Positions 1 to 8,160 of a DNA stretch of 64,000 nucleotides are shown here, piece by piece. The notes below the pieces were generated by a model, which was given only the letters and a program-made list of their open reading frames with translations, had not been told where the DNA came from and made no database searches. Position 1 is the stretch's first letter; each line of letters opens with the position of its first letter. The position numbers and the translations under genes are program-made. This DNA comes from Streptomyces sp. NBC_00433 (GTDB lineage: Bacteria > Actinomycetota > Actinomycetes > Streptomycetales > Streptomycetaceae), in assembly GCA_036015235.1 (NCBI GenBank), contig CP107926.1, positions 7,067,501 to 7,131,500 of the forward strand. Direction: 5' to 3'.

Positions 1-277
1 GGTGCGACTCCCACAGGGTCTGCCGGTAGGAGACCGCCATCAGCACGCTCTGCGGTACGTGGAATTCGGCTGCCGCGGCCGCGAAGTCCGCCTGCAGCGC
101 GTTCTGCGCCAGGCCCGGCTTCGCGTCGGCCGTACCGCCCGACGGGTTCGCCAGCGCGACCGTGCCGTAGGTCGCCACGGTGGCGAGCACGACGGCTCCT
201 GCCCCGTAGGCGATCCTGGACTTCCGTCGGCGGTGTCTGCTTGTCAAGGTGCTGCCCTCGGCCTTCCCGCGCGCCAT
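1..277 (-). CDS. Secreted cell-wall hydrolase-like protein, N-terminal part
   Basis: Only the first 92 residues are in the window; the gene runs off the left edge. The ATG at 277 is preceded by a GGGAGGG ribosome binding site. Residues 1-44 form a classic export signal: a basic stretch (RHRRRKSR) followed by a hydrophobic segment and an ALA-N type cleavage site. After it comes AAAEFHVPQSVLMAVSYRQT, a pattern I associate with secreted actinobacterial N-acetylmuramoyl-L-alanine amidases or peptidoglycan-binding proteins; the diagnostic catalytic part is outside the window. Export is well supported; the enzymatic identity is an inference. It is transcribed divergently from the DAHP synthase gene. 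Confidence 0.6.
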   Translation of the reverse strand, partial: MARGKAEGSTLTSRHRRRKSRIAYGAGAVVLATVATYGTVALANPSGGTADAKPGLAQNALQADFAAAAAEFHVPQSVLMAVSYRQTLWESH

Positions 278-425
278 GGGCGCGCCCTCCCGGGGAGCCT
301 GCGCCAGGGCGGCGTGGGCTCTGAAGCGGGATGACGCTATCAGCCGGGCGTTCGGTTTCCGTGTTGCCCCCCGGACGGCATGTCTCATCCACTGAGCGGG
401 TCGAAAAGCAGGTGACACGACCCCG

Positions 426-431
426 TAATGT
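426..431 (+). promoter_or_regulatory. Candidate -10 box for leaderless aroH transcript
   Basis: TAATGT lies 7 bases before the GTG start of the DAHP synthase. This is the spacing expected if transcription begins at the start codon. No clear Shine-Dalgarno sequence lies between. No good -35 hexamer is visible. Confidence 0.4.
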
Positions 432-438
432 GGGGCCC

Positions 439-1788
439 GTGACCGTGAACGCAGACATCCACGCCGGGGGCAACACCTGGCACGCTCTTCCCGCGGCGCA
501 GCAGCCCGAGTGGCCCGACTCCGAGGCTCTGCGCGATGTGATCGCCGACCTCGCCTCGTATCCGCCGCTCGTCTTCGCCGGGGAGTGCGACCAGTTGCGC
601 AGCCGGCTGGCGTCGGTCGCCAGGGGTGAGGCGTTCCTCCTCCAGGGCGGTGACTGCGCCGAGGCGTTCGACGCGGTCGGCGCCGACCAGATCCGCAACA
701 AGCTGAAGACCCTGCTCCAGATGGGGGCGGTCCTCACCTATGCCGCCTCGGTGCCGGTGGTCAAGGTCGGGCGGATCGCCGGGCAGTACAGCAAGCCGCG
801 GTCCAAGCCGACCGAGACCCGCGACGGGGTGACCCTGCCGACCTACCGCGGCGACTCCGTCAACGGCTTCGAATTCACCCCGGAGGCCCGCACCCCGGAC
901 CCCGAGCGGCTCAAGCGGATGTACCACGCGTCGGCGTCCACGCTGAACCTGGTGCGCGCCTTCACCACCGGCGGTTACGCCGACCTGCGCCAGGTGCACG
1001 CCTGGAACCAGGACTTCGTGAAGTCCTCGCCGTCCGGGCAGCGCTACGAGGCGCTGGCCCGCGAGATCGACAACGCGCTGAACTTCATGGCGGCCTGCGG
1101 CACCGACCCGGCGGAATTCCGCACCGTCGAGTTCTACGCCTCCCACGAGGCGCTGCTGCTCGACTACGAGACGGCGCTGACCCGTACCGACTCCCGCACC
1201 GGCAAGCTCTACGACGTCTCGGGTCACATGGTCTGGATCGGCGAGCGCACCCGGCAGCTGGACGGCGCGCACATCGAGTTCGCCTCCCGGATCAGCAACC
1301 CGATCGGTGTGAAGCTCGGCCCCGGCACCACGCCGGAGGAGGCGCTGACCTACATCGACCGGCTCGACCCGGACCGCGACCCCGGCCGGCTCACCTTCAT
1401 CGTGCGGATGGGCGCGGACAAGGTCCGCGACAAGCTGCCGACGCTGGTCGAGAAGGTCTCCGCGTCCGGCGCGCAGGTCGCCTGGATCTGCGACCCGATG
1501 CACGGCAACACCTTCGAGGCCGCCTCGGGCCACAAGACCCGGCGCTTCGACGACGTGCTGGACGAGGTCAAGGGCTTCTTCGAGGTCCACCACGCCCTCG
1601 GCACCCACCCCGGCGGCATCCACGTCGAGCTGACCGGCGACGACGTCACCGAGTGCGTCGGCGGCGGCGACGAGATCTTCGTCGACGACCTGCACCAGCG
1701 GTACGAGACGGCCTGCGACCCGCGGCTCAACCGCAGCCAGTCGCTCGACCTCGCCTTCCTCGTCGCGGAGATGTACCGCGGGCAGTAG
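439..1788 (+). CDS. aroH: Class II 3-deoxy-D-arabino-heptulosonate 7-phosphate (DAHP) synthase
   Basis: It condenses phosphoenolpyruvate and erythrose 4-phosphate in the first step of the shikimate pathway. The 449-residue protein has the class II (plant-type) signature: GGDCAEAF with the metal-binding Cys73, VGRIAGQYSKPRS, DPMHGNT with His355, HVELTGDDVTEC with Glu397 and DPRLNRSQSLDLAFL with Asp427, the four residues known to bind the metal in this family. The frame stays open to 331, but homologues begin at VTVNAD, so the GTG at 439 is chosen. A candidate -10 box sits 7 bases upstream, suggesting a leaderless transcript. A hairpin terminator follows the gene. The symbol follows Streptomyces usage; aroG is the mycobacterial name. 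Confidence 0.97.
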   Translation: MTVNADIHAGGNTWHALPAAQQPEWPDSEALRDVIADLASYPPLVFAGECDQLRSRLASVARGEAFLLQGGDCAEAFDAVGADQIRNKLKTLLQMGAVLTYAASVPVVKVGRIAGQYSKPRSKPTETRDGVTLPTYRGDSVNGFEFTPEARTPDPERLKRMYHASASTLNLVRAFTTGGYADLRQVHAWNQDFVKSSPSGQRYEALAREIDNALNFMAACGTDPAEFRTVEFYASHEALLLDYETALTRTDSRTGKLYDVSGHMVWIGERTRQLDGAHIEFASRISNPIGVKLGPGTTPEEALTYIDRLDPDRDPGRLTFIVRMGADKVRDKLPTLVEKVSASGAQVAWICDPMHGNTFEAASGHKTRRFDDVLDEVKGFFEVHHALGTHPGGIHVELTGDDVTECVGGGDEIFVDDLHQRYETACDPRLNRSQSLDLAFLVAEMYRGQ

Positions 1789-1799
1789 CGCTGGGACGG

Positions 1800-1841
1800 A
1801 AGGGGCGCGGATCACACCGACCTGCGCCCCTTGCTGCTTTT
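1800..1841 (+). terminator. Intrinsic terminator after aroH
   Basis: Inverted arms AAGGGGCGC (1800-1808) and GCGCCCCTT (1824-1832) form a 9-bp stem, followed within five bases by a TTTT run. It lies 12 bases after the aroH stop codon. Confidence 0.75.
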
Positions 1842-1860
1842 CCCGGCCGGAATCCGCAGG

Positions 1861-1879
1861 TAAGGTAAGGGTTACCTCA
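1861..1879 (+). promoter_or_regulatory. Iron box (DmdR/IdeR operator) upstream of bfd
   Basis: TAAGGTAAGGGTTACCTCA matches the actinobacterial iron-box consensus TTAGGTTAGGCTAACCTAA at 14 of 19 positions, with both half-sites kept. It ends 32 bases before the GTG start of the Bfd-type ferredoxin. Iron-loaded DmdR1/IdeR would repress there, so the ferredoxin should rise under iron limitation, when iron must be released from bacterioferritin. Confidence 0.75.
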
Positions 1880-1911
1880 GCTCCCCAGGGCCCCTGATCG
1901 GCGGTGACCGC

Positions 1912-2157
1912 GTGTACGTCTGCTCCTGCTTCGGCATCACCGAGCAGCAGGTCAAGCAGCACGCCGACGACGGTCGCTGCACTCCCCGGCAGATAGCCTC
2001 CGCCTGCAAGGCCGGCACCGACTGCGGGTCCTGCGTCAAGCGCATCCAGAGCCTGCTGGGCCGCGGGTCCGGCTGCTCGACCCGTACGAAGCCGGAGCCG
2101 GCCGAGGTGCCCGCCGTGCTGGCACGGGCCGAGGAGCCCGACGCGCGCGCGGCCTGA
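1912..2157 (+). CDS. bfd: Bacterioferritin-associated [2Fe-2S] ferredoxin
   Basis: This small protein (81 residues) is of the type that docks on bacterioferritin and passes electrons to reduce and release stored iron. The BFD-like Fer2 pattern is complete: Cys4 and Cys6 in MYVCSCFGIT and Cys38 and Cys41 in GTDCGSCVKRI match the four cluster ligands of Escherichia coli Bfd in position. The last 25 residues are a Pro/Ala-rich tail not needed for the fold. The start is a GTG. An iron box lies just upstream, and the convergent gene 25 bases downstream encodes bacterioferritin, its expected partner. Confidence 0.92.
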   Translation: MYVCSCFGITEQQVKQHADDGRCTPRQIASACKAGTDCGSCVKRIQSLLGRGSGCSTRTKPEPAEVPAVLARAEEPDARAA

Positions 2158-2182
2158 ACCGCCGCGGGACGGAGCGCAGGGG

Positions 2183-2662
2183 TCAGCTGTCCGGCTGCTC
2201 GATCTGCTGCGCGATGTACAGCGCCTCGCCCAGTTGCTCCACCAGCTCCAACTGCGTGTCGAGGTAGTCGATGTGGTGCTCCTCGTCCGCCAGGATCGAT
2301 TCGAAGATGTTCTTCGACGTGAAGTCGGCCTTGGCGTGCATGACCTCGATACCCCGGCGCAGCCGGTCGATCGCCTCGATCTCGACCTGCCGGTCCGCCT
2401 GGAACATCTCGGTGACGGTCTGCCCCACCCTGACGTGGAAGAGCCGCTGGTAGTTCGGCAGGCCTTCGAGAAGGAGAATGCGGTCGGTCAGCATCTCCGC
2501 GTGCTTCATCTCGTCGAACGACTCCGACCTGGTGTACTTCGCGAGCTTCACCCAGCCGAAGTTCTCCTGCATCTTCGCGTGCAGAAAGTACTGGTTGATC
2601 GCGGTCAGCTCAGCGGTCAGCTGTTCGTTGAGGAACTCGATGACCTCGGGGTCGCCCTGCAT
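2183..2662 (-). CDS. bfr: Bacterioferritin, iron-storage ferritin-like protein
   Basis: The 159-residue protein is the usual length for bacterioferritin, which oxidises Fe(II) at a di-iron centre and stores it in a 24-subunit haem-containing shell. The ferroxidase and haem residues sit at canonical positions: Glu18, Tyr25, Glu51, His54, the haem ligand Met52 in DEMKHAEM, and the late EEHH motif (ADEEHHIDYLDTQ). The ATG at 2662 has a GGAAGGA site upstream. The gene converges on bfd. A short inverted repeat GTAAG-N6-CTTAC (2743-2758) lies about 80 bases upstream but fits the iron box only weakly. Confidence 0.97.
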   Translation of the reverse strand: MQGDPEVIEFLNEQLTAELTAINQYFLHAKMQENFGWVKLAKYTRSESFDEMKHAEMLTDRILLLEGLPNYQRLFHVRVGQTVTEMFQADRQVEIEAIDRLRRGIEVMHAKADFTSKNIFESILADEEHHIDYLDTQLELVEQLGEALYIAQQIEQPDS

Positions 2663-2821
2663 GGCAACGCCGTCCTTCCGTTCTGACGAGTGGATGCGCG
2701 AATGGATGCGCGCATCCTCGCACTGAGCGGTGGCACGATCCAGTAAGCGGGTCCTTACCGCCGGTGAGCTGTGCGTCCGCCCGCGTCATGAGCACCTCGT
2801 CCGGTCTGTCACCATGGACAC

Positions 2822-3436
2822 ATGGGTCGGTACGAGCGTCGCGAGGGGGAGCTGCCGCCAGGCCAGCGGCTCCAGCGGGGCTGGCCCGTCACGCACTACG
2901 GCCCCGTACCGCGCTTCAAGCCCGACCGCTGGGAGTTCCGCGTCTTCGGCGCCACCGCGGACGGCGACAAGACCTGCTGGAATCACGCGGACTTCTCCGC
3001 GCTCCCCTATGACACCGTCGTCGCCGACTTCCACTGCGTCACGAAATTCTCGATGCTCGGCATCGAATGGGGCGGCGTCGCCACCTCGACCGTCCTGAAG
3101 CTCGCGCCGCCCGCCGCCGACGTGACCCATGTGATGGTCTGGGCCGAATACGGATTCAGCTCCAACCTGCGGATCGAGGACTTCCTCGACGACCAGTCCA
3201 TATTCGCGACCCACAAGGGCGGCCAGCCCCTTACCGCGGAACACGGCTTCCCGGTCCGGCTCGTCGTCCCCGGGCTCTATGCCTGGAAAGGCCCCAAATG
3301 GGTCCGCGGCGTCGAATACATGACGGCGGACCGCCGCGGCTTCTGGGAGGAGCGCGGCTATCACAACCTCGGCGACCCCTGGGGTGAGCAGCGCTACTCC
3401 TACCAGGAGGAGCCGGGCGACGGCCCGGAAATCTAG
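2822..3436 (+). CDS. Molybdopterin-dependent oxidoreductase, sulfite-oxidase-like domain
   Basis: The 204-residue protein is essentially one oxidoreductase molybdopterin-binding domain. Supporting features are GWPVTHYGPVPRF near the start, DFHCVTKFSMLGIEWGGV with Cys72 in the position of the molybdenum-coordinating cysteine, and GLYAWKGPKWVRGVEYM, a conserved stretch of the fold. It has no signal peptide, so it is probably cytoplasmic, unlike MsrP/YedY. The substrate is unknown. The next gene converges on it after 32 bases. A CACCAT box six bases before the ATG and the lack of a ribosome binding site suggest a leaderless transcript. Confidence 0.85.
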   Translation: MGRYERREGELPPGQRLQRGWPVTHYGPVPRFKPDRWEFRVFGATADGDKTCWNHADFSALPYDTVVADFHCVTKFSMLGIEWGGVATSTVLKLAPPAADVTHVMVWAEYGFSSNLRIEDFLDDQSIFATHKGGQPLTAEHGFPVRLVVPGLYAWKGPKWVRGVEYMTADRRGFWEERGYHNLGDPWGEQRYSYQEEPGDGPEI

Positions 3437-3468
3437 GGCCGCCCCCTCCAACACCTTCGCGCTGGGGC

Positions 3469-5403
3469 TCAGCGCACCCAGAGGGTGACCGTCGCTCCCT
3501 TCGGCGCCTGGCTGCCGCCGCCGGGGGACTCGTTGAAAACGGTCTCGCCGAAGAAGAGGTTGATCACCCGGACATCGAAGCCGGCGTCCTTGAGGATCTG
3601 CTCGGCCTCGTCCGACTTCTTGCCCTCGACGTCGGGCACATCGAAGAGCTGCTGGCCCTTGGACACGGTGATCGTCACCGTGTCGCCCGTGGCAGCCTGG
3701 CTGTCCCGGCCGGGGGACTCCAGGGCGACGGTGTCCTTGTCCGCCTCGTCGGAGAAGACCTTCTCCGGGGCCAGGACCACAGTGAAGCCCGCGTCCTGGA
3801 GATCCTGCTGCGCGTCGGCCACCGACTCGCCGATCACGTCAGGCACGTCCACCGGCGAACCGCGCGAGACCGTGAAGGCCACCGGGGTGTCGGGGGAGCG
3901 CTCCGTACCGGCCGCCGGGTCCGTCGCGACGACCTGGCCCTGCGGGACCGAGCCGTCGAACGACTTCCGCACCGTGCCGGGGGTCAGCCCCGCCGCCTTG
4001 ATCTGCCGCTGGGCCTCCGCCAGGGTGCGGCCCTTGACGTCGGGCACCCTGATCTCCTGCGGCCCCTTCGACACCGTCAGCGTCACCGTGCCGTTGCTGC
4101 GGACCCGCTTGCCGGGCTCCGGGTCGGTGGAGATCACGCTGCCGCGCGGCACGGTCAGCGAGAAGTCCTGCTCGACCCGGGTGTCCAGACCGGCCGAGCT
4201 GAGCTTGTGCTGCGCCTGCGTCTGCGGCAGCGCCAGCACACCGGGGACACGGGTGAACTGCCCCTCGCTGATGTACCAGACGCCGGCGCCCACGCCGATG
4301 ATGACCAGCAGTGCCACCAGCACCGCCAGCGGGCCCCGGCGGCTCCTGCCCGCCCTTGCCGCCGCGGCGGGCGGGTGCGGCGGCGGCACCGGCAGGTCCG
4401 CAGGACCCGGCGGCGGAAACATCAGCCGGGCCGTCCGGTGCAGGGCGTCCCCGCCCGCGCCCTCCGCCGGGGCGGGCGGCCTGACGACCACGCTGGTCGG
4501 CTCCTCGGAACCCACCGGCGGCACCGCGTCCTCGTACGGCCGCGCGTCCAGCTCCTGCGGGCCCAGCCCGACCCGCACCACCCGCACCTCGGCGAGCATC
4601 GCCGCCGCGTCGGCCGGCCGCCCCGCGGCGTTCCGCGCCGCCGCCCGCGCCACCAGCGCGTCCAGCCCGGCGGGCAGCCCCGGTACGGCGGCGGACGGCG
4701 GCGGCACGTCCTCGTTCAGCCGCTGCACGATCACCTGCATCGGCGTGTCGCCGGTGTACGGCTTCGCGCCGGTCAGCATCTCGTACAGCATCACACCGCA
4801 CGCGTACACGTCCGTACGCTGGTCCACCATGCCGTGCCCGATCTGCTCCGGCGCCAGATACGACACCGTCCCGAGCAGCGCCCCCGACACGCTGGTCTGC
4901 GTGTCCACCGTCCTGACCAGCCCGAAGTCGGCGACCTTGACCTGGCCGTCGTCCCCGATCAGCACATTCTCCGGCTTCACGTCCCGGTGCACGAGCCCGG
5001 CGCGGTGCGCCGCCCCCAGCGCCGCGAGCACCGGCTCCAGGATGTCCAGCGCCGCCCGCGGCGACAGCGCCCCGCGCTCCCGCATCACGTCCCGCAGCGT
5101 GCACCCGGCCACATACTCCATGGCCAGATACACATACGTCCCGTCGGTGCCCTGGTCGAAGACCCCCACCACGTTGGTGTGCGACAACCGCGCGACCGCC
5201 TTGGCCTCCCGGATGAACCGCTCCACGAAACCGCTGTCCGCCGCCAGCCCCGGATGCATCACCTTCAACGCGAGCACCCGGTCGAGGCGGGTGTCCACGG
5301 CCCGGTAGACCGTGGCCATCCCGCCGACGGCGATACGCGCCTCGACGCGGTAACGCCCGTCGAGCGTCTGCCCGACCAGCGGATCCTGCACGGTGGTGTC
5401 CAC
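3469..5403 (-). CDS. PASTA-domain serine/threonine protein kinase (PknB/PknL type)
   Basis: This membrane kinase has 644 residues. The N-terminal Hanks-type domain holds the glycine loop (VGGMATVYRA, 27-36), Lys47, Glu66, the catalytic HRDVKPEN with Asp141, the ADFG metal site (Asp159) and the GTVSYLAPEQ activation segment. A Pro-rich linker leads to one transmembrane helix near 357-379 and then four extracellular PASTA repeats (starting near 388, 453, 519 and 586, each with a VPDV-like motif), which in this class bind peptidoglycan or lipid II. The start is GTG with TAGAAT 8 bases upstream. Its position between aroH and an Rv2175c-like gene parallels mycobacterial aroG-pknL-Rv2175c, so it is probably the PknL counterpart. 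Confidence 0.95.
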   Translation of the reverse strand: MDTTVQDPLVGQTLDGRYRVEARIAVGGMATVYRAVDTRLDRVLALKVMHPGLAADSGFVERFIREAKAVARLSHTNVVGVFDQGTDGTYVYLAMEYVAGCTLRDVMRERGALSPRAALDILEPVLAALGAAHRAGLVHRDVKPENVLIGDDGQVKVADFGLVRTVDTQTSVSGALLGTVSYLAPEQIGHGMVDQRTDVYACGVMLYEMLTGAKPYTGDTPMQVIVQRLNEDVPPPSAAVPGLPAGLDALVARAAARNAAGRPADAAAMLAEVRVVRVGLGPQELDARPYEDAVPPVGSEEPTSVVVRPPAPAEGAGGDALHRTARLMFPPPGPADLPVPPPHPPAAAARAGRSRRGPLAVLVALLVIIGVGAGVWYISEGQFTRVPGVLALPQTQAQHKLSSAGLDTRVEQDFSLTVPRGSVISTDPEPGKRVRSNGTVTLTVSKGPQEIRVPDVKGRTLAEAQRQIKAAGLTPGTVRKSFDGSVPQGQVVATDPAAGTERSPDTPVAFTVSRGSPVDVPDVIGESVADAQQDLQDAGFTVVLAPEKVFSDEADKDTVALESPGRDSQAATGDTVTITVSKGQQLFDVPDVEGKKSDEAEQILKDAGFDVRVINLFFGETVFNESPGGGSQAPKGATVTLWVR

Positions 5404-5411
5404 GACGCCCG

Positions 5412-5417
5412 ATTCTA
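5412..5417 (-). promoter_or_regulatory. Candidate -10 box for the PASTA kinase gene
   Basis: On the minus strand TAGAAT precedes the GTG start by 8 bases, with no ribosome binding site between, so a leaderless transcript is likely. Confidence 0.45.
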
Positions 5418-5664
5418 CGATCCGCCCCCGACCCGATCGCTGCCCCGCGCCAGGACTGTGGCCGTGCCGTGGTGTTCCGGAACCAAACCGTGATGAAGGA
5501 TCCTTTTTGCCGGGTGCGTGGCCGTCAGAAAGCGGGCCGTTCCGGACCGAACCCTCTTCACGCGCCCCTCGCGGGCGCTTCGGTTCCTCTCCACGCCTCC
5601 CTCGCGGGCGCTTCGCTTGCTTCGGTCCGCTGCGCCGGACTCCGTCCGGCGAGTGGGGGTGCCG

Positions 5665-6459
5665 TCAGAAGGCAGGTCTCTCCGGATCCAGGGCCGGGAG
5701 GCCGGTCGTCGGGGAGGAGGGGAGGGCGTGGTGGCGGCGGGGGATGCGGCCGGCGCGGTGGGCGAGGCGGCCGGCGGTGACCGCGTGGCGCATGGCCTGG
5801 GCCATCAGGGCCGGGTGCTGGGCGCGGGTGACGGCGGAGGCGAGCATGACCGCCGCGCAGCCCAGTTCCATGGCGAGGGCCACGTCCGAGGCGGTGCCGG
5901 CGCCCGCGTCCAGGATGACCGGGACGGTGGCGCGCTCGGTGATCAGCTGGAAGTTGTGCGGATTGCGGATGCCCAGGCCCGACCCGATGGGGGAGCCCAG
6001 CGGCATGACCGCGGCGCAGCCGACGTCCTCCAACTTGCGGGCCAGTACCGGGTCGTCGTTGGTGTAGGGCAGTACGGTGAAGCCGTCGTCGACCAGCGTC
6101 TCGGCCGCGTCGAGCAGTTCGACCGGGTCGGGCAGCAACGTCCGCTCGTCCGCGATGACTTCGAGCTTGACCCAGTCGGTGCCCAGCGCCTCCCTGGCCA
6201 GCCGCGCGGTCAGTACGGCCTCGCCGGCCGTGTAGCAGCCCGCCGTGTTCGGCAGTGCCCGGATCCCGAGCCGGGCCAGCACCGAAAGCACCGATCCCTT
6301 CGTCGTCGGGTCGAGGCGCCGCATCGCGACGGTCGTCATCTCGGTCCCCGACGCGACCAGCGCCCGTTCGAGCACCTCCAGGCTGGGCGCCCCGCCCGTC
6401 CCCATGATCAGCCGCGAGGAGAACTCCGCCCCGCCGATCCGCAACGGATCGTCCGCCAT
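5665..6459 (-). CDS. thiG: Thiazole synthase
   Basis: ThiG builds the thiazole phosphate ring of thiamine from deoxyxylulose 5-phosphate, dehydroglycine and the sulfur carried by ThiS. The 264-residue protein shows SRLIMGTGG near the start, the Schiff-base Lys98 in DWVKLEVIAD, VLPYTNDDPVLARKLED, CAAVMPLGSPIGSGLGIRN and the late ILDAGAGTASDVALAMELG phosphate-binding region. It ends in a Pro/Arg-rich tail (SSPTTGLP) of the family type. It is the last gene of thiO-thiS-thiG, with three bases between thiS and thiG. Confidence 0.97.
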   Translation of the reverse strand: MADDPLRIGGAEFSSRLIMGTGGAPSLEVLERALVASGTEMTTVAMRRLDPTTKGSVLSVLARLGIRALPNTAGCYTAGEAVLTARLAREALGTDWVKLEVIADERTLLPDPVELLDAAETLVDDGFTVLPYTNDDPVLARKLEDVGCAAVMPLGSPIGSGLGIRNPHNFQLITERATVPVILDAGAGTASDVALAMELGCAAVMLASAVTRAQHPALMAQAMRHAVTAGRLAHRAGRIPRRHHALPSSPTTGLPALDPERPAF

Positions 6460-6462
6460 GCC

Positions 6463-6669
6463 TCAGCCCCCCTGGACCGCGGTGAGGACTTCCACCCGGT
6501 CGCCGTCGGCGAGGGGGGTGGCGGACCAGCGGGTGCGCGGGACGACCGTGTCGTTGAGGGCGGCGGCCACACCCGAGGGAGCGGACGTCAGGGCGGCGAC
6601 CAGGGTGTCGAGGGCGACCGGGGCGTCGACGGTGCGGGCCACGCCGTTCACGTGGACGGTGATCGTCAT
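6463..6669 (-). CDS. thiS: Sulfur carrier protein ThiS
   Basis: This 68-residue ubiquitin-like protein ends in the Gly-Gly that is adenylated and thiocarboxylated to donate sulfur to ThiG. NGVARTVDAP near the start and LADGDRVEVLTAVQGG at the end are typical. Its start overlaps the thiO stop by four bases (ATGA), which indicates translational coupling. Confidence 0.95.
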   Translation of the reverse strand: MTITVHVNGVARTVDAPVALDTLVAALTSAPSGVAAALNDTVVPRTRWSATPLADGDRVEVLTAVQGG

Positions 6670-7832
6670 ACGGTCTGCTCCTGCCGCGCCGGCGCGAACC
6701 GCTGCGCCCCGAAGGCACCGGCGTAGGCCGGAAGCTCACCGGTGTCCGAGGTCAGCACCTCGGCCATCACGTCCCCGGTGACCGGGGTGAGCAGCACGCC
6801 GTTGCGGTGGTGGCCGGTGGCCAGCAGCAGCCCGTCGAGAGCGGTACGGCCGAGCAGCGGCGCGTTGTCGGGGGTGGCGGGGCGCAGGCCCGCCAGCGTC
6901 TCGGTGAGCGGGAGTTCGGTGATGCCGGGCACCAACTCGTGCGCGTCCCGCAGCAGTTCGTACACCCCGCCGGCGGTGACCGTCGTGTCCCAGCCGAATT
7001 CCTCGCTGGTCGCGCCCAGCACCAGCTCGCCGTTCTCCCGCGGCACCAGGTAGACGTGGCTGCCGCGTACCACCGCCCGTACCGTGCGCGACAGGAAAGG
7101 CGCGTGCGTCGGCGGAATCCGCAGCCGCAGGATCTGGCCCTTCACCGGCCGCACCGGCGGCAGGACGTCCGCCGGGACCCCGGCGATCCGGCCGCTCTCG
7201 CAGCCCGCCGCCAGCACCGTGCGGTCGGCGGCCACCGAGGTGCCGTCGGCCAGCACCGCGCCCGTCACCCGGTCGGCGGCGCACTCCACGCGGACCACCG
7301 CGGACCGCAGGAAGACCACCCCGGCCTGCTCGGCCGCCCGCAGCAGCGCGGCCGCCAGCCGGCGCGGGTCGACCTGGTGGTCGCCCTCGACCCGCAGCCC
7401 GCCGCGCACACCGGGGGCCAGCATCGGCTCCAGCCGGCGGCAGTCCCGCCCGCTCAGCCACTGCGCCGCCAGCCCGAGCGAGGTCTGGAAGGCGTGCAGG
7501 TCGCGCAACTGCGCCCGGTCGTCGGCGTCCAGCGCCACGGCCAGGGTGCCGCACGGGCGGTAACCGGTGTCCAGCCCCGTCGCCGCGGTCAGTTCCGCGG
7601 CGAAGTCCGGATAGCGGGCCGCCGACGCCAGGTTCAGGTCGAGCAGCGCCTGCTCGCCGTACTGCAACTCGGTCACCGCGGCCAGCATCCCGGCCGCCAC
7701 GTGGGCGGCGCCGCCGCCGGGCGCCGGGTCCGCGACGGCGGTACGCAGACCGCGCTGGGCCGCGCGCCACGCCGTCACCAGGCCGATGATTCCGCCGCCG
7801 ACGATCAGCACGTCGTGCTTGTGCGTACGCAT
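6666..7832 (-). CDS. thiO: Glycine oxidase ThiO
   Basis: ThiO is an FAD enzyme that oxidises glycine to the dehydroglycine used by ThiG. The 388-residue protein opens with a dinucleotide-binding motif (DVLIVGGGIIGLVTAW, 8-23), has a DAO-family middle part, and ends with GLRPATPDNAPLLGRT and LLATGHHRNGVLLTPVTG, the FAD-contacting C-terminal motif of this family. It is the first gene of the thi operon. The ATG lies only about 15 bases past the TPP riboswitch, whose last stem contains the GGGAGGAG ribosome binding site. Confidence 0.95.
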   Translation of the reverse strand: MRTHKHDVLIVGGGIIGLVTAWRAAQRGLRTAVADPAPGGGAAHVAAGMLAAVTELQYGEQALLDLNLASAARYPDFAAELTAATGLDTGYRPCGTLAVALDADDRAQLRDLHAFQTSLGLAAQWLSGRDCRRLEPMLAPGVRGGLRVEGDHQVDPRRLAAALLRAAEQAGVVFLRSAVVRVECAADRVTGAVLADGTSVAADRTVLAAGCESGRIAGVPADVLPPVRPVKGQILRLRIPPTHAPFLSRTVRAVVRGSHVYLVPRENGELVLGATSEEFGWDTTVTAGGVYELLRDAHELVPGITELPLTETLAGLRPATPDNAPLLGRTALDGLLLATGHHRNGVLLTPVTGDVMAEVLTSDTGELPAYAGAFGAQRFAPARQEQTV

Positions 7833-7839
7833 GGGACTA

Positions 7840-7929
7840 CCGCTCCTCCCTTCGCCGGCATGACCCGGATCAGGTTCTACGGTCGGCGGCCTCCAGCCGC
7901 CCTCTCAGCCCGGTCCGCCGGACTCCCGC
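7840..7929 (-). promoter_or_regulatory. TPP riboswitch (THI element) controlling thiO-thiS-thiG
   Basis: On the minus strand the conserved segments occur in order: GGGAGUCCGG, then GGGCUGAGAGGG, a hairpin GGCGGCUGGAGGCCGCC, and CCUGAUCCGGGUCAUGCCGG followed by CGAAGGGAGG. These are the P2/P4 core sequences of TPP riboswitches. The closing strand carries the GGGAGGAG ribosome binding site of thiO, and there is no downstream terminator hairpin, so the switch should act by hiding the ribosome binding site when TPP is bound. Confidence 0.95.
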
Positions 7930-8015
7930 GAGTTCGCTTGCGCGCTCACCTTATCCCCATCCCTCCGCTTTGCCGTGTGCGGTACGCCCGGGACTTCCCC
8001 GGGTGGTGGGCTGGT

Positions 8016-8133
8016 CGCGCAGTTCCCCGCGCCCCTGAAAAACTCGTGCCCTCTGCGCAGAGCCCTGCCCCTGCCAGGGCGCGAACGCGGGCGCAGGAGG
8101 ACTCGAGCCCAAAGGGGCGCGGGGAACTGCGCG
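8016..8133. repeat. Inverted pair of dispersed GC-rich repeats
   Basis: CGCGCAGTTCCCCGCGCCCCT (8016-8036) and its complement at 8113-8133 face each other across about 76 bases. The same 21-22 bp sequence recurs at 22041, 22148, 30335, 30407 and 30464. The interval from the riboswitch to the next gene (7930-8356) contains no gene that I can support; it is made of these repeats and the tandem repeat that follows. Confidence 0.8.
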
Positions 8134-8160
8134 CTCGGCCACGACGGCGGCCGCAGGCAA

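Noticed and set aside
385..1962. 525-codon open frame on the minus strand opposite aroH
   Set aside because: It is a GC-rich shadow frame; its translation is Val/Gly/Arg-rich without any family pattern, while the plus strand encodes complete DAHP synthase.
2743..2758. Second iron box upstream of bfr
   Set aside because: Only the outer GTAAG/CTTAC half-sites match; the match to the 19-bp consensus is poor.
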